Origin: Veillonella sp. DNF00869
GTDB taxonomy: Bacteria; Bacillota; Negativicutes; Veillonellales; Veillonellaceae
Reading direction: 5' to 3'
Length of the DNA: 64,000 nt
Assembly (NCBI RefSeq): GCF_001553345.1
Contig: NZ_KQ960771.1
Coordinates: 531,659 to 595,658 of the forward strand
In this document: piece by piece, positions 36,454 to 45,747 of the stretch
Layout: each line of letters starts with the position of its first letter
How positions within the stretch are numbered: the first letter of the stretch is position 1
Position numbers and translations under genes: made by a program
Notes under the pieces: generated by a model
The model's database searches: none
Told to the model about the DNA's origin: nothing
Seen by the model: only the letters and a program-made list of their open reading frames with translations

Positions 36454-39400
36454 CTAGTTTGCTACATGCGCTTGTTCTTCAATAGTTAACAAGCAATCGC
36501 CACTTTCAATACGGCTACCTTCACGAACATGGATGACACCTACCACACCAGATACTGGCGCTGTAATAGTAGTCTCCATCTTCATCGCTTCTGTCACTAC
36601 AAGGGCATCACCTTTTTTCACAGCTTGACCCACTTGTGCCACAATTTTCACCACAGAACCGGATAAAGTAGCACCTACCTCACCAGGTTTGGTTGGATCC
36701 ACTTTATGACGCACCACGCCTGTTGTTTTAATATGTTTGTCATGAATTTTAATCGTTCTAGGTTGACCATTTAATTCAAACAACACATGACGAGTACCAT
36801 CTTCATCAGCTTCACTCATTTGAATGTATTTGATTACCAATGTTTTACCTTGTTCGATAGTCACTTCTACGCTTTCACCACGTTTCATGCCAAAGAAGAA
36901 AGTTGGTGTATCCAATACACTTACATCAGAATAGTCATGTTTGAACGTGCTATAATCAGCAAATACCTTAGAATATAAGCAGTGAGCAATCACATCTTCA
37001 TCGGTAGTACCTGCCCCTTTCTCTGCTAGTTCTTTACGAACCGCTTCAAAGTCAACTGATGGCAACATAGCACCAGGGCGACCATCCAATGGTTTCTCAC
37101 CTTTTAAGACAATTTGTTGTAACCGTTCAGGGAATCCCAAATATGGAGTACCAATGTAGCCTTTGAAGAATTCCACCACAGATTGTGGGAAGTCCAATGT
37201 ATCCCCTTTGTCGTAGATATCTTGTTCTGTCAAATTATTTTGAACCATGAACAAAGTCATATCGCCAACAATTTTAGAAGATGGCGTTACTTTGATGATA
37301 TCACCAAATAGCATGCTCACTTCATGATACACACGTTTAATGTCTTCCCAACGCTCTCCAAGACCCACACTTTTCGCTTGTTGTTGTAAGTTTGAATACT
37401 GTCCGCCAGGCATTTCATGTTGGTATACCGTTGTATTTGGATACGAAGATGTATGATCTACTCCTTTGTAGTATGGACGAATAGAACCAAAGTAGTTGGA
37501 TGCTTCTTCCATATAGGCTACATTCATAGTTGGTTGACGATCATGTCCAGTCAAACCATAGTACATGGAGCTCATGCTAGGTTGACTTGTACCATTGGCA
37601 AAAGCAGAATATGCTAAGTCGATAATATCTACTCCTGCATCTACTGCACGACCATAGGAGTATATGGCATTGCCAGAACCTTCATGGGTATGTAAATGAA
37701 TTGGTAAGTCTACTGCATCTTTTAATGCACTTACTAAATTATACGCTGCTTGAGGTTTTAATAAACCAGCCATATCTTTGATAGCTAAAATATTAGCCCC
37801 TGCTGCTGCCAGTTCTTTACCCATATTGACATAATATGCCAAATTATATTTATCACGGCGAGGATCTAAAATATCTCCTGTGTAGCATAAAGCCACTTCT
37901 GCTACTTTACCTTGATTACGAACTTCATCGATAGCAACTTTCATATTATCTAAGCTATTTAAGCTGTCGAAAATACGGAATACATCGATACCATTTTTGC
38001 CAGCTAATCGGATAAATTCACGCACCACATTGTCCGCATAGCTTGTGTATCCTACGGCATTAGAGCCACGAAGTAACATTTGTAACAAGATGTTTGGCAC
38101 TTGTTCACGGAACATGCGCAACCGTTCCCATGGATCTTCATGCAAGAAACGATACGCCACATCAAACGTTGCACCACCCCAACATTCTAAGGAGAACAAA
38201 TTAGGCAATCCCTTCGCAACACGACCAGCCACACGAGCCATATCAGCTGTACGCAAACGAGTCGCAAATAAAGATTGATGCGCATCACGCCATGTGGTAT
38301 CTGTAAACAATACTTTTGGTTGTTCTTGAACCCATTTAGAGAATTTTTCTGGTCCTAATTCATCCAATTTTTGTTTTGTACCTGCTGCTGGTGCACCTGG
38401 TACATTAGACGGCATAATGAGAGGTTCAAATGTTGGTACTTCTTCTTTATGTCCATTGTAACCATTGACAGTTACATCAGCGATGTAGCGAAGCAGTTTT
38501 GTACCTCTATCTTTAGCGTGTCTTAATTTAAATAATTCTGGGTGCTCATCAATAAAATGAACATTGTAATCCCCAGATTGGAACACTTCATGTTCTAATA
38601 CATTCACCAAGAAGTGCACATTCGTTTTTACACCACGAATACGGAACTCCCGCAAGCAACGCAACATTTTACGGATAGCTTCTTCTGTGGACAACGCCCA
38701 AGATGTAGCTTTTACTAGCAAGGAATCATAGTATGGTGTAATGACAGCGCCTGTGAAAGCATTACCGCCGTCCAAACGAATACCGAAACCACCAGAACTA
38801 CGGTACGTAATTAATTTACCAGTGTCTGGCATAAAGTTGTTATTTGGATCTTCTGTAGTAATACGACATTGGATAGCTACCCCTTCACAACGGATATTTT
38901 CTTGTGCAGGAATTGCCACTGCTTCACTGTGTAAATCGTGACCTTCGGCAATGCGAATTTGCGTATGTACAATATCGATACCTGTGATCATTTCTGTCAC
39001 TGTATGTTCTACTTGGATACGAGGGTTGACTTCAATGAAATAGAAGTTTCCATCTGCGGTTACCAAGAATTCTACCGTACCAGCGCTGACATAGTTCACA
39101 TGTTTCATGATTTTCACAGCGGCTGCACAAATACGGTCACGCAAATCACGGGATAAGGCAAAGGCTGGCGCCACTTCTACTACTTTTTGATGTCGACGTT
39201 GGATAGAACAATCCCGTTCATGTAAATGTACGATATTGCCATGTTCATCACCGATAATTTGGACTTCGATATGTTTTGGCTCTACAATTAATTTTTCTAC
39301 GTACACATCATCATCGCCAAAAGCCATTTTTGCTTCAGATTTTGCACGATCATAAGCATCGCGAAGTTCTTCATATTTTCTTACTTCACGCATACCACGA

Positions 39401-39906
39401 CCACCACCGCCATTCACGGCTTTGATCATCAATGGATAGCCATATTTCTCAGCAAATGCTTCTAATTCTGCAAAGTCTTTCAATGGACCATCACTGCCAG
39501 GAATCATCGGTATATCTGCTTTTTTGGCTTGAATACGAGCATTTACTTTGTCACCGAACATCACTAAATGTTCTACTTTAGGTCCGATGAACGTAATCCC
39601 TTCTTCTTCACAACGTTGTGCAAAATGTGCATTTTCAGATAAGAAGCCATACCCTGGATGGATCGCATCTACGTCATGTTCCTTCGCAATACGAATAATA
39701 TCTTCAATATCTAAGTATGCATCTACAGGTTTTTTACCTTCCCCTACTAAATAAGATTCATCTGCTTGATTGCGATGTAATGAAAGTGCATCTTCGTTAG
39801 AATAAATAGCTACCGTACGGATTCCCATTTCGTTACACGCACGAAGTACACGAATAGCGATTTCACCACGGTTTGCTACTAATAGCGAGCGTATTTGTTT
39901 CATCAT
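36454..39906 (-). CDS. pyc: Pyruvate carboxylase
   Basis: A 1150-residue biotin enzyme that makes oxaloacetate from pyruvate and bicarbonate with ATP. The biotin carboxylase domain is residues 1-455 (GGGGRGMR ATP-grasp loop near 165). The carboxyltransferase TIM barrel is about 530-810 (FTDTTWRDAHQSL; metal-site LHTHEGSGN). The C-terminal biotin carrier has VTEAMKMETT with biotinyl Lys at about 1109. All parts are in one chain, as in the alpha4 type. In a fermenter of this kind it would feed malate, fumarate and succinate formation. A ribosome site GAGGAGG precedes the ATG. Confidence 0.97.
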   Translation of the reverse strand: MMKQIRSLLVANRGEIAIRVLRACNEMGIRTVAIYSNEDALSLHRNQADESYLVGEGKKPVDAYLDIEDIIRIAKEHDVDAIHPGYGFLSENAHFAQRCEEEGITFIGPKVEHLVMFGDKVNARIQAKKADIPMIPGSDGPLKDFAELEAFAEKYGYPLMIKAVNGGGGRGMREVRKYEELRDAYDRAKSEAKMAFGDDDVYVEKLIVEPKHIEVQIIGDEHGNIVHLHERDCSIQRRHQKVVEVAPAFALSRDLRDRICAAAVKIMKHVNYVSAGTVEFLVTADGNFYFIEVNPRIQVEHTVTEMITGIDIVHTQIRIAEGHDLHSEAVAIPAQENIRCEGVAIQCRITTEDPNNNFMPDTGKLITYRSSGGFGIRLDGGNAFTGAVITPYYDSLLVKATSWALSTEEAIRKMLRCLREFRIRGVKTNVHFLVNVLEHEVFQSGDYNVHFIDEHPELFKLRHAKDRGTKLLRYIADVTVNGYNGHKEEVPTFEPLIMPSNVPGAPAAGTKQKLDELGPEKFSKWVQEQPKVLFTDTTWRDAHQSLFATRLRTADMARVAGRVAKGLPNLFSLECWGGATFDVAYRFLHEDPWERLRMFREQVPNILLQMLLRGSNAVGYTSYADNVVREFIRLAGKNGIDVFRIFDSLNSLDNMKVAIDEVRNQGKVAEVALCYTGDILDPRRDKYNLAYYVNMGKELAAAGANILAIKDMAGLLKPQAAYNLVSALKDAVDLPIHLHTHEGSGNAIYSYGRAVDAGVDIIDLAYSAFANGTSQPSMSSMYYGLTGHDRQPTMNVAYMEEASNYFGSIRPYYKGVDHTSSYPNTTVYQHEMPGGQYSNLQQQAKSVGLGERWEDIKRVYHEVSMLFGDIIKVTPSSKIVGDMTLFMVQNNLTEQDIYDKGDTLDFPQSVVEFFKGYIGTPYLGFPERLQQIVLKGEKPLDGRPGAMLPSVDFEAVRKELAEKGAGTTDEDVIAHCLYSKVFADYSTFKHDYSDVSVLDTPTFFFGMKRGESVEVTIEQGKTLVIKYIQMSEADEDGTRHVLFELNGQPRTIKIHDKHIKTTGVVRHKVDPTKPGEVGATLSGSVVKIVAQVGQAVKKGDALVVTEAMKMETTITAPVSGVVGVIHVREGSRIESGDCLLTIEEQAHVAN

Positions 39907-40052
39907 AATCCCTCCTCAACTTTGCATATTCCAGTATTACTACCATTAGGAATAGACATTTGTATACCTCATTATACTCCTAAACGTTGAAATTAGCTAG
40001 ATATAAACAGTGGTTATTGGTAAAGTTCCTAAAAGAATTATATGAACATAAA

Positions 40053-40073
40053 AAAAGCCGATATACGACTTTT
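40053..40073 (-). terminator. Orphan minus-strand terminator hairpin
   Basis: On the minus strand AAAAGTCG pairs with CGGCTTTT (one G-U) around a 5-nt loop, followed by TTTATG. On the plus strand the G-U becomes a mismatch, so it is oriented to the minus strand, yet no minus-strand gene ends here. It may end a short transcript that starts near 40100-40200. Confidence 0.4.
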
Positions 40074-40199
40074 ATCTATACGACAGAGTATGTATATATT
40101 TTTTGTAATCATTGACCATATTATCACTTTCTATGATATGATAAATTATATAATCTACATTTGGATACATATATAATTTACTCAACTACAAGGACATCT

Positions 40200-41063
40200 A
40201 TGCAACCTATTTTATATTTCACACTTTCATTAGATCATGCTCCATGCTCCATGAATCAAGCTATCCGAGAGCAAAAAGTATCACAAGCTATGCGTCGCCG
40301 TCTTCGTCGTGAAGGCTCGTTCCTTGTGAATGACAAAACCGCCACTTGGGATACCTTACTACATCCAGGTGATTCCGTAAAAGTTCACCTCACTAAAACA
40401 TCACACATCGACCCTACCCCTATGGACTTAGACATTGTCTTTGAGGACGACCATCTGCTGGTCATCAATAAACCTGCAGGCATGCTTATGCATCCTACTT
40501 CCTCTGAAAGATACCATACACTTGCTAACGGCGTATTGGCATACTTTGAAAACCAAGGTATGAACGCTAGCTTTCACCCCATCCATCGACTAGATAAGGA
40601 CACCTCTGGTCTCGTTATTATTGCTAAGAATGCCTTGGTTCAACATGCTTTCACCAAGCAGCATTCATGCATCCAAAAAGTATACGATGCTATAACCGAT
40701 GGTATTATTCCTGTCAGTAAGTTATCCATTCATTTCCCTATTGCTCGCTTAGAGGGTAGCATTATTGAACGTTGTGCTCATCCACTAGGGCAACCTGCCC
40801 ATACAGATATAACTGTAGTTCGACAACATCCACATCATACTCATGTGCGCTGTTATCTGCACACAGGACGAACTCACCAGATTAGAGTCCACCTTAATGC
40901 TTTAGGATACCCACTCGCAGGCGATGATTTATACGGAGGCTCCTTAACGTGGCAAACCAAACAATGCCTCCATGCCACAGAACTACATTTTATCCATCCT
41001 ATGACACAAGAGTGGATCACATTGCAAGCACCATTACCAGAGTATTTTAATAAAATTCCATAA
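40200..41063 (+). CDS. RluA-family pseudouridine synthase
   Basis: About 287 residues. The catalytic motif HRLDKDTSGL (Asp near 143) defines the RluA family, followed by TGRTHQIRVHL. An S4-like N-terminal region (LRREGSFLVNDKTA) precedes it. The enzyme converts uridines to pseudouridine in rRNA or tRNA; the target cannot be told. The ATG at 40200 has AAGGA 5 nt upstream. It is monocistronic and convergent with fba. Confidence 0.9.
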   Translation: MQPILYFTLSLDHAPCSMNQAIREQKVSQAMRRRLRREGSFLVNDKTATWDTLLHPGDSVKVHLTKTSHIDPTPMDLDIVFEDDHLLVINKPAGMLMHPTSSERYHTLANGVLAYFENQGMNASFHPIHRLDKDTSGLVIIAKNALVQHAFTKQHSCIQKVYDAITDGIIPVSKLSIHFPIARLEGSIIERCAHPLGQPAHTDITVVRQHPHHTHVRCYLHTGRTHQIRVHLNALGYPLAGDDLYGGSLTWQTKQCLHATELHFIHPMTQEWITLQAPLPEYFNKIP

Positions 41064-41070
41064 CAAAAAA

Positions 41071-41096
41071 ACTGACACACCCTAAGAGCATGCCAG
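41071..41096 (-). terminator. Terminator after fba
   Basis: On the minus strand CTGGCATGC pairs with GTGTGTCAG through 9 bp including three G-U pairs, with a 7-nt loop and then TTTTTTTG. The G-U pairs become mismatches on the other strand, so it serves fba rather than the pseudouridine synthase gene. Confidence 0.75.
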
Positions 41097-41112
41097 CTTT
41101 TCTCAAATCAAG

Positions 41113-42042
41113 TTAAATTTTATTGTTGCAACCTAATACATTTTTAATTTTATGTTGCACCATAGCTTGGATAGCCTCACGGCCAGGTCCCAAGTATTTA
41201 CGAGGGTCAAATTCAGCAGGATTGTTTGCTAATACTTCACGAATGCTTGCAGTCATCGCTAAGCGCAAGTCTGTGTCGATATTAATTTTGCACACTGCCA
41301 TTGTGGCTGCTTTGCGAAGCATATCTTCAGGCACCCCTTGTGCACCTGGAATAGCGCCACCAAAAGAGTTACATTTTTCTACGAATGCTTGTGGTACAGA
41401 AGATGCCCCATGCAATACGATTGGGAAGTTCGGTAATAATTCGCCTACTCGTTGTAAACGACCAAAATCTAAGTATGGAGTGCCTTTAAATTTATAAGCA
41501 CCATGGCTTGTACCGATAGCAATCGCCAAGGAATCAACGCCAGTTAAACGAACGAATTCAGCGGCTTCCTCTGGATCGGTAAACAACGCATCTTTCTCGC
41601 TAACGTTTACGTCATCTTCCACACCTGCTAAACGACCTAACTCACCTTCTACTACAACGCCATGTTTATGAGCATATTCCACTACACGAGCTGTCAATTC
41701 TACATTTTTTTCAAAAGGATGTTTAGAGCCATCAATCATAACAGAAGTAAATCCGCTATCGATGCAGTCTTTACAAATTTCAAAATCATCACCATGATCC
41801 AAATGCAAAGCAATAGGAAGGTCTGTATCAATTAAAGCGGCTTCCACCAGTTTTGTTAAGTACACAGGTTTTGCATATTTACGTGCTCCTGCAGAAACTT
41901 GCAAAATCAATGGTGCTTGCTCCACTTTCGCCGCATCCACAATACCTTGGATAATTTCCATGTCGTTTACATTGAACGCACCAATTGCATAGCCGCCAGC
42001 ATAGGCTTTTTCAAACATCTCTTTTGTAGATACTAATGGCAT
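41113..42042 (-). CDS. fba: Class II fructose-1,6-bisphosphate aldolase
   Basis: A 309-residue zinc aldolase of glycolysis and gluconeogenesis. Conserved motifs are LHLDHGDDFE near 80 (Asp and zinc His), SVMIDGSKHPFEKN, VEGELGRLAGVEDD near 135, and IVLHGASSVP with the zinc His near 210. A strong CAAGGAGG precedes the ATG. It is a single gene with its own promoter, divergent from the flippase gene. Confidence 0.96.
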   Translation of the reverse strand: MPLVSTKEMFEKAYAGGYAIGAFNVNDMEIIQGIVDAAKVEQAPLILQVSAGARKYAKPVYLTKLVEAALIDTDLPIALHLDHGDDFEICKDCIDSGFTSVMIDGSKHPFEKNVELTARVVEYAHKHGVVVEGELGRLAGVEDDVNVSEKDALFTDPEEAAEFVRLTGVDSLAIAIGTSHGAYKFKGTPYLDFGRLQRVGELLPNFPIVLHGASSVPQAFVEKCNSFGGAIPGAQGVPEDMLRKAATMAVCKINIDTDLRLAMTASIREVLANNPAEFDPRKYLGPGREAIQAMVQHKIKNVLGCNNKI

Positions 42043-42097
42043 AATGGGCCTCCTTGTAGTATATAATTAAATACATTATTAATGACTATATATAGTT

Positions 42098-42126
42098 ATT
42101 ATACCGTATCTATTAGAGCGATTCAA
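42098..42126 (-). promoter_or_regulatory. fba promoter
   Basis: On the minus strand TTGAAT (42121-42126) and TATAAT (42098-42103) are 17 nt apart, a strong sigma-A promoter 56 nt before the fba ATG. Confidence 0.85.
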
Positions 42127-42160
42127 GAAAAATCTATGTTCTCAAATGTAGTCAATCTTA

Positions 42161-42189
42161 TTGAGAGAGTACTGATTCTATGGTACAAT
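42161..42189 (+). promoter_or_regulatory. Flippase gene promoter
   Basis: TTGAGA (42161-42166) and TACAAT (42184-42189) are 17 nt apart, 53 nt before the flippase ATG. It is divergent from the fba promoter; the two -35 boxes are about 35 nt apart. Confidence 0.8.
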
Positions 42190-42241
42190 TAAAAGTAAGT
42201 CTTTCATAGATTCAATCGAATCTTTCAGTATAGGAGATATC

Positions 42242-43798
42242 ATGGTTAATCGATTTTTACAAGGTACACTCATCTTGACGATTGCGGGGTTTGTGGTAAA
42301 AGCTATTGGTAGCTTGAACTGGATTTTTTTATCCCGTGTTCTCAGTGGTGAAGGTATCGGTATCTACCAAATGGCATTTCCAGCGTACTTATTGGCTCTG
42401 CAGCTATCCAGCGCAGGAATCCCTATTGCCATTTCCATTATGACCGCGGAAAAATTAGCAAAATATGATGTATTAGGAGCCCAGAAGGTTTTTTCCATTT
42501 CTTTTAAAATGCTATTTGTCCTCGGCCTATTGTTCAGTATTGCCGTCTACGGTTCTGCCCAATGGCTTATTGACATTAATTTCATTACAGACCCAAGAGC
42601 CTACTATTCTTTAATTGCTCTATCACCAGCAGTCTTCTTCGTCACCCTCATTTCTTGCTATCGAGGCTACTTACAAGGATGGCAAATGATGACTCCTACG
42701 GCGATCAGCCAAATCGTAGAACAATTACTGCGTGTGGTGGTCATGCTTGGAGCTGCATACATTTTACTCCCTTATGGATTAGATGTAGCTGCCGGTGGGG
42801 CTAGCCTAGGCGCTGGTATAGGAGCGGTCGGTGCCTTAGTGGTACTCATGTACTATTACTATCGCCTACCAAAACAATTAGACGAACCGATGATAACTAC
42901 AGAACCACCTGAAAGTTCCAAGTCTATCATTCGTCGTTTAATCAACTTGTCTATTCCTATTGCTTTAGCTAGCATGATGCTGCCTATTGTAGCCATGTTA
43001 GATGTAGCGATTATCCCACGGCGATTGATCGATATCGGGTATCCGCTCCATGAAGCTACGGAGCTATATGGGTATTTATCAGGCATGGCAGTGCCTCTTA
43101 TCAACTTGGCAACCATCATTACGGCGGCCATTGCCACAAGCATTGTGCCAGCTGTTTCCAATGCTGTATCCATTAAAGATATAAAACAAGTCTACTATCG
43201 CACGGCAGGTTCTATGCGGTTAACCTTCGTAGCAACGATTCCTTTCACGGTGATGCTATACGTTTTGGCAGAACCAGTGGTATCCACTATTTATAACGCA
43301 CCACGTGCAGCCGAAGCAACGCAAATCTTAGCGTGGGCCATCTTCTTTTTAGGTCTTCACCAAGTGACGACAGGTATCTTGCAAGGTTTGGGAAAACCAC
43401 GTATTCCTGTCATCAACATGGGAATCGCAGCCATTGTAAAAGTCATCTTAAACTGGGAGTTAACAGCTATCCCTGCCTTAGGTATTGGCGGCGCTGCTTA
43501 CGCTACTGTAGCCGATATTGGTTTTGCTGCTCTATTGAATCTCATCTGGATTCATCGTCACACAGGATACTTTATCGACCTTATCTTGTTAGGAAAAAAT
43601 ATTATCTCCGCCTCTATCATGGGCGTAGCCATGTACTATTTTTATCCACTCTTACAAGGAAATATCCCTACCTTCTTTAACATTATGATCACCGCTATTA
43701 TAGGTGCACTCATCTATGTAGCTATCATGATTGTACTGAAAGGCTTAAATAAAAACGATGGAGCTCGATTACCTGTGGTGGGACGATTCTTTAGATAA
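42242..43798 (+). CDS. SpoVB/MurJ-like polysaccharide flippase (MOP superfamily)
   Basis: A 518-residue membrane protein with about 14 TM helices, typical of the polysaccharide transport / SpoVB branch of the MOP exporters. SNAVSIKDIKQVYYRTAGSM and GILQGLGKPRIPVINM match conserved parts of that family. It probably flips a lipid-linked wall or envelope precursor across the inner membrane; whether this is lipid II or another polymer cannot be told. AGGAG lies before the ATG. It is a single gene ended by the hairpin at 43828-43858. Confidence 0.88.
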   Translation: MVNRFLQGTLILTIAGFVVKAIGSLNWIFLSRVLSGEGIGIYQMAFPAYLLALQLSSAGIPIAISIMTAEKLAKYDVLGAQKVFSISFKMLFVLGLLFSIAVYGSAQWLIDINFITDPRAYYSLIALSPAVFFVTLISCYRGYLQGWQMMTPTAISQIVEQLLRVVVMLGAAYILLPYGLDVAAGGASLGAGIGAVGALVVLMYYYYRLPKQLDEPMITTEPPESSKSIIRRLINLSIPIALASMMLPIVAMLDVAIIPRRLIDIGYPLHEATELYGYLSGMAVPLINLATIITAAIATSIVPAVSNAVSIKDIKQVYYRTAGSMRLTFVATIPFTVMLYVLAEPVVSTIYNAPRAAEATQILAWAIFFLGLHQVTTGILQGLGKPRIPVINMGIAAIVKVILNWELTAIPALGIGGAAYATVADIGFAALLNLIWIHRHTGYFIDLILLGKNIISASIMGVAMYYFYPLLQGNIPTFFNIMITAIIGALIYVAIMIVLKGLNKNDGARLPVVGRFFR

Positions 43799-43827
43799 TA
43801 CCATATAATTGTATATATACAAAATTT

Positions 43828-43858
43828 AATGGGGATAGCATTATAAGCTATCCCCATT
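43828..43858 (+). terminator. Terminator after the flippase gene
   Basis: AATGGGGATAGC pairs with GCTATCCCCATT, 12 bp with a 7-nt loop, about 30 nt after the flippase stop. The T-run after it is short (TACAATAAAT), so efficiency is uncertain. Confidence 0.65.
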
Positions 43859-43931
43859 TACAATAAATGACCTTATAATTTATATAAATTATTAGCTAAA
43901 ACTATCTTATCTAAAAGTTAGTGCTATGCAT

Positions 43932-44189
43932 TCACTTTTTCAACTTCTCTATAATATCACCAATAAAACCTAACACAAGTCCTATTGCAGGTAATACGCA
44001 AGCTATAAATAAAGATTGAAAAAAAACTTCTTTGACTCCATATAAATGTCCATGTGAAAATAAACCAATCCCCATATTTACAAAACTTAGTCCAAAAACA
44101 ATTATAAATACATACGCAAAAAGATTGACCGCCGCGCAAAGTCTTCTTTTCATACTTCCTTCTTCATATTTATCGTACTTAATTAACAT
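43932..44189 (-). CDS. Hypothetical small membrane protein (85 aa)
   Basis: No family was recognised. Two TM helices (about 20-42 and 55-78) separated by a short loop, ending in a Lys-rich tail (IIEKLKK). GGAG and AAAGG precede the ATG. It is flanked by the flippase gene (convergent) and rplT. The sequence is AT-rich. Confidence 0.55.
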   Translation of the reverse strand: MLIKYDKYEEGSMKRRLCAAVNLFAYVFIIVFGLSFVNMGIGLFSHGHLYGVKEVFFQSLFIACVLPAIGLVLGFIGDIIEKLKK

Positions 44190-44246
44190 AATTACCTTTC
44201 TCCTTACTAGTGTATTATATAGTTAATTAACCTCATTAATTATAAA

Positions 44247-44272
44247 AAGAACAGCCCAAAAGGACTGTTCTT
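44247..44272 (-). terminator. Terminator after rplT
   Basis: AAGAACAG pairs with CTGTTCTT, plus CC/GG inside, around AAAA. On the minus strand it is followed by TTTATAATT. It lies 40 nt after the rplT stop and ends infC-rpmI-rplT. Confidence 0.83.
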
Positions 44273-44311
44273 CTATACACAACCTATTATATAGGTCATT
44301 ATCTATTTATT

Positions 44312-44662
44312 TTACGCGTTTTTAGCAATTTCTACTAATTTCGCGAATGCAGCTGCATCATGTACTGCCAAGTCAGCCAACATTTTACGGTTGATTTCCA
44401 CACCAGCTTTTGTTAAACCAGCGATGAAACGGCTGTAGGATAAACCATTCATACGGCTTGCTGCATTGATACGAGCGATCCATAATTTACGGAACTCACG
44501 TTTTTTAGCACGACGATCACGACGAGCATAGTATAATGCTTTCATTACGGATTCGTTTGCTTTTTTGAATAAGCGAGAACGTGTACCGCGGTAACCTTTA
44601 GCTAATTTTAAGATTTTTTTATGACGTGCATGCGCTGTTACGCCTGTTTTTACTCTTGCCAT
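44312..44662 (-). CDS. rplT: 50S ribosomal protein L20
   Basis: A 116-residue, strongly basic protein with the L20 start [20 protein letters not shown]. It binds 23S rRNA early in 50S assembly and, in other bacteria, represses its own operon through the mRNA leader. It is the last gene of infC-rpmI-rplT. GGAGG precedes the ATG. Confidence 0.98.
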   Translation of the reverse strand: MARVKTGVTAHARHKKILKLAKGYRGTRSRLFKKANESVMKALYYARRDRRAKKREFRKLWIARINAASRMNGLSYSRFIAGLTKAGVEINRKMLADLAVHDAAAFAKLVEIAKNA

Positions 44663-44709
44663 TATTGTATTCCTCCAATATCGTTATATGTTACTAAAAT
44701 ATTTGCATC

Positions 44710-44907
44710 TTATGCGTATGGTAAGCATTTCACTACGCGTTTGTAGTCAGATTTGCTAACCAATGTAGCTTTACGAAGATTACGTTTACGTGCTGGAGAT
44801 TTTTTCTCTAAGATATGGCTTTTGAAAGCTTTTGCACGTTTGAATTCACCACTACCTGTTACTTGGAAACGTTTAGCCGCTGCGCGACGAGTTTTAATCT
44901 TTGGCAT
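44710..44907 (-). CDS. rpmI: 50S ribosomal protein L35
   Basis: A 65-residue basic protein, [19 protein letters not shown] being the standard L35 N-terminus. It lies 11 nt after infC and 47 nt before rplT. AGGAGG precedes the ATG. The length is normal. Confidence 0.98.
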   Translation of the reverse strand: MPKIKTRRAAAKRFQVTGSGEFKRAKAFKSHILEKKSPARKRNLRKATLVSKSDYKRVVKCLPYA

Positions 44908-44918
44908 TATTCTTCCTC

Positions 44919-45434
44919 CTAATTACCTTTTTTAGCTAAAATCATTGTCATGTTTCGGCCTTCTAGTTTCGCTTCTTTTTCAACAACCGCTTGGTCAGTT
45001 AATTCACCAGCAAAACGAGTCAGCACATTAAGCCCCAATTCTGGGTGGCTCAATTCACGACCGCGGAACATGATCGTTACCTTAACTTTATTACCATCAC
45101 CTAAGAATTTAGCTGCATTTTTAAGTTTTACATAAAAATCATGATCTTCGATGTGAGGACGAAGCTTAACTTCTTTCAATGTGAAAGTTTTTTGCTTCTT
45201 CTTTGCTTCTTTTTCGCGTTTTTGTTGCTCATAACGGTATTTACCATAGTTCATAATGCGACAAACTGGTGGTTTACCATTAGGGGCTACTTCTACTAGA
45301 TCTAAATGTTGTTCTTCTGCCATAGCTAAAGCATCACGAACAGACATAATACCTAACTGATCATTATCTGCACTTACGACACGAACTTCGCGAGCACGGA
45401 TTTCTTCATTAATACGCGGTGTATCTTTGCTAAT
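44919..45434 (-). CDS. infC: Translation initiation factor IF-3 (ATT start)
   Basis: About 171 residues beginning [22 protein letters not shown]-3 keeps ribosomal subunits apart and checks the start codon. The start is assigned to ATT at 45434-45432: GGAGGTG lies 6 nt upstream and the family N-terminus begins here. An in-frame ATG further upstream would translate the attenuator hairpin and is rejected. AUU starts on infC are known elsewhere and allow IF-3 to repress its own translation. It leads the infC-rpmI-rplT operon. Confidence 0.93.
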   Translation of the reverse strand: MSKDTPRINEEIRAREVRVVSADNDQLGIMSVRDALAMAEEQHLDLVEVAPNGKPPVCRIMNYGKYRYEQQKREKEAKKKQKTFTLKEVKLRPHIEDHDFYVKLKNAAKFLGDGNKVKVTIMFRGRELSHPELGLNVLTRFAGELTDQAVVEKEAKLEGRNMTMILAKKGN

Positions 45435-45455
45435 ACTAGTCACCTCCAAAGGGAT

Positions 45456-45484
45456 AAAAAAATCGGATGGCACAAGGCCACCCG
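45456..45484 (-). terminator. Attenuator terminator in the infC leader
   Basis: CGGGTGGC pairs with GCCATCCG (8 bp, one G-U) around CTTGT, followed on the minus strand by ATTTTTTT. It lies only about 15 nt before the infC ribosome site, so it is an attenuator rather than the end of an upstream gene. Confidence 0.85.
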
Positions 45485-45560
45485 AGCATAGTTTATAACT
45501 ATCTGTACCCAACATTTCATGACATCAGGTGAGAAACGGATGGTTTCTACTTGTTAATAC
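45485..45560 (-). ncRNA. infC operon leader (candidate L20-type leader)
   Basis: The transcript from the promoter at 45567-45595 has a leader of about 125 nt. An early hairpin GAAAC-CATCC-GTTTC (45533-45547) presents CCATCCG (45537-45543), the same sequence as the 3' arm of the attenuator. It can therefore pair with the attenuator 5' arm (CGGGTGG) and block the terminator. This looks like the L20-controlled leaders of other Firmicutes, in which L20 decides between the two folds. Confidence 0.65.
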
Positions 45561-45566
45561 CTAATT

Positions 45567-45595
45567 AGTATACGCTATTAATTCTTATTTGTCAA
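45567..45595 (-). promoter_or_regulatory. infC operon promoter
   Basis: On the minus strand TTGACA (45590-45595) and TATACT (45567-45572) are 17 nt apart, a near-consensus sigma-A promoter placing the start of transcription near 45560. Confidence 0.9.
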
Positions 45596-45700
45596 GAATT
45601 CTCCCTTTAAATTTATATATTATCTGCAACTTTCCAACAATATACTTTGTAAAATTACCATCATATTATAAAAGAAATTTACCTTCATACAAACTGATAA

Positions 45701-45726
45701 AAAGGCCCTCCCGAAGGAGAGCCTTT
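45701..45726 (-). terminator. Terminator after the pyruvate:ferredoxin oxidoreductase gene
   Basis: On the minus strand an 11-bp stem (AAAGGCTCTCC / GGAGGGCCTTT, one G-U) has a TTCG loop and is followed by TTATC. It lies 21 nt after the gene stop. Confidence 0.85.
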
Positions 45727-45747
45727 CCATATTACGTTCGCTATTGA

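Noticed and set aside
41123..41497. 124-codon plus-strand frame opposite fba
   Set aside because: Composition reflects the antisense of the aldolase gene; no independent support.
45435..45515. Upstream in-frame ATG as the infC start
   Set aside because: It would translate the attenuator hairpin and has no ribosome site; ATT at 45434 has GGAGGTG at 6 nt and matches the family N-terminus.
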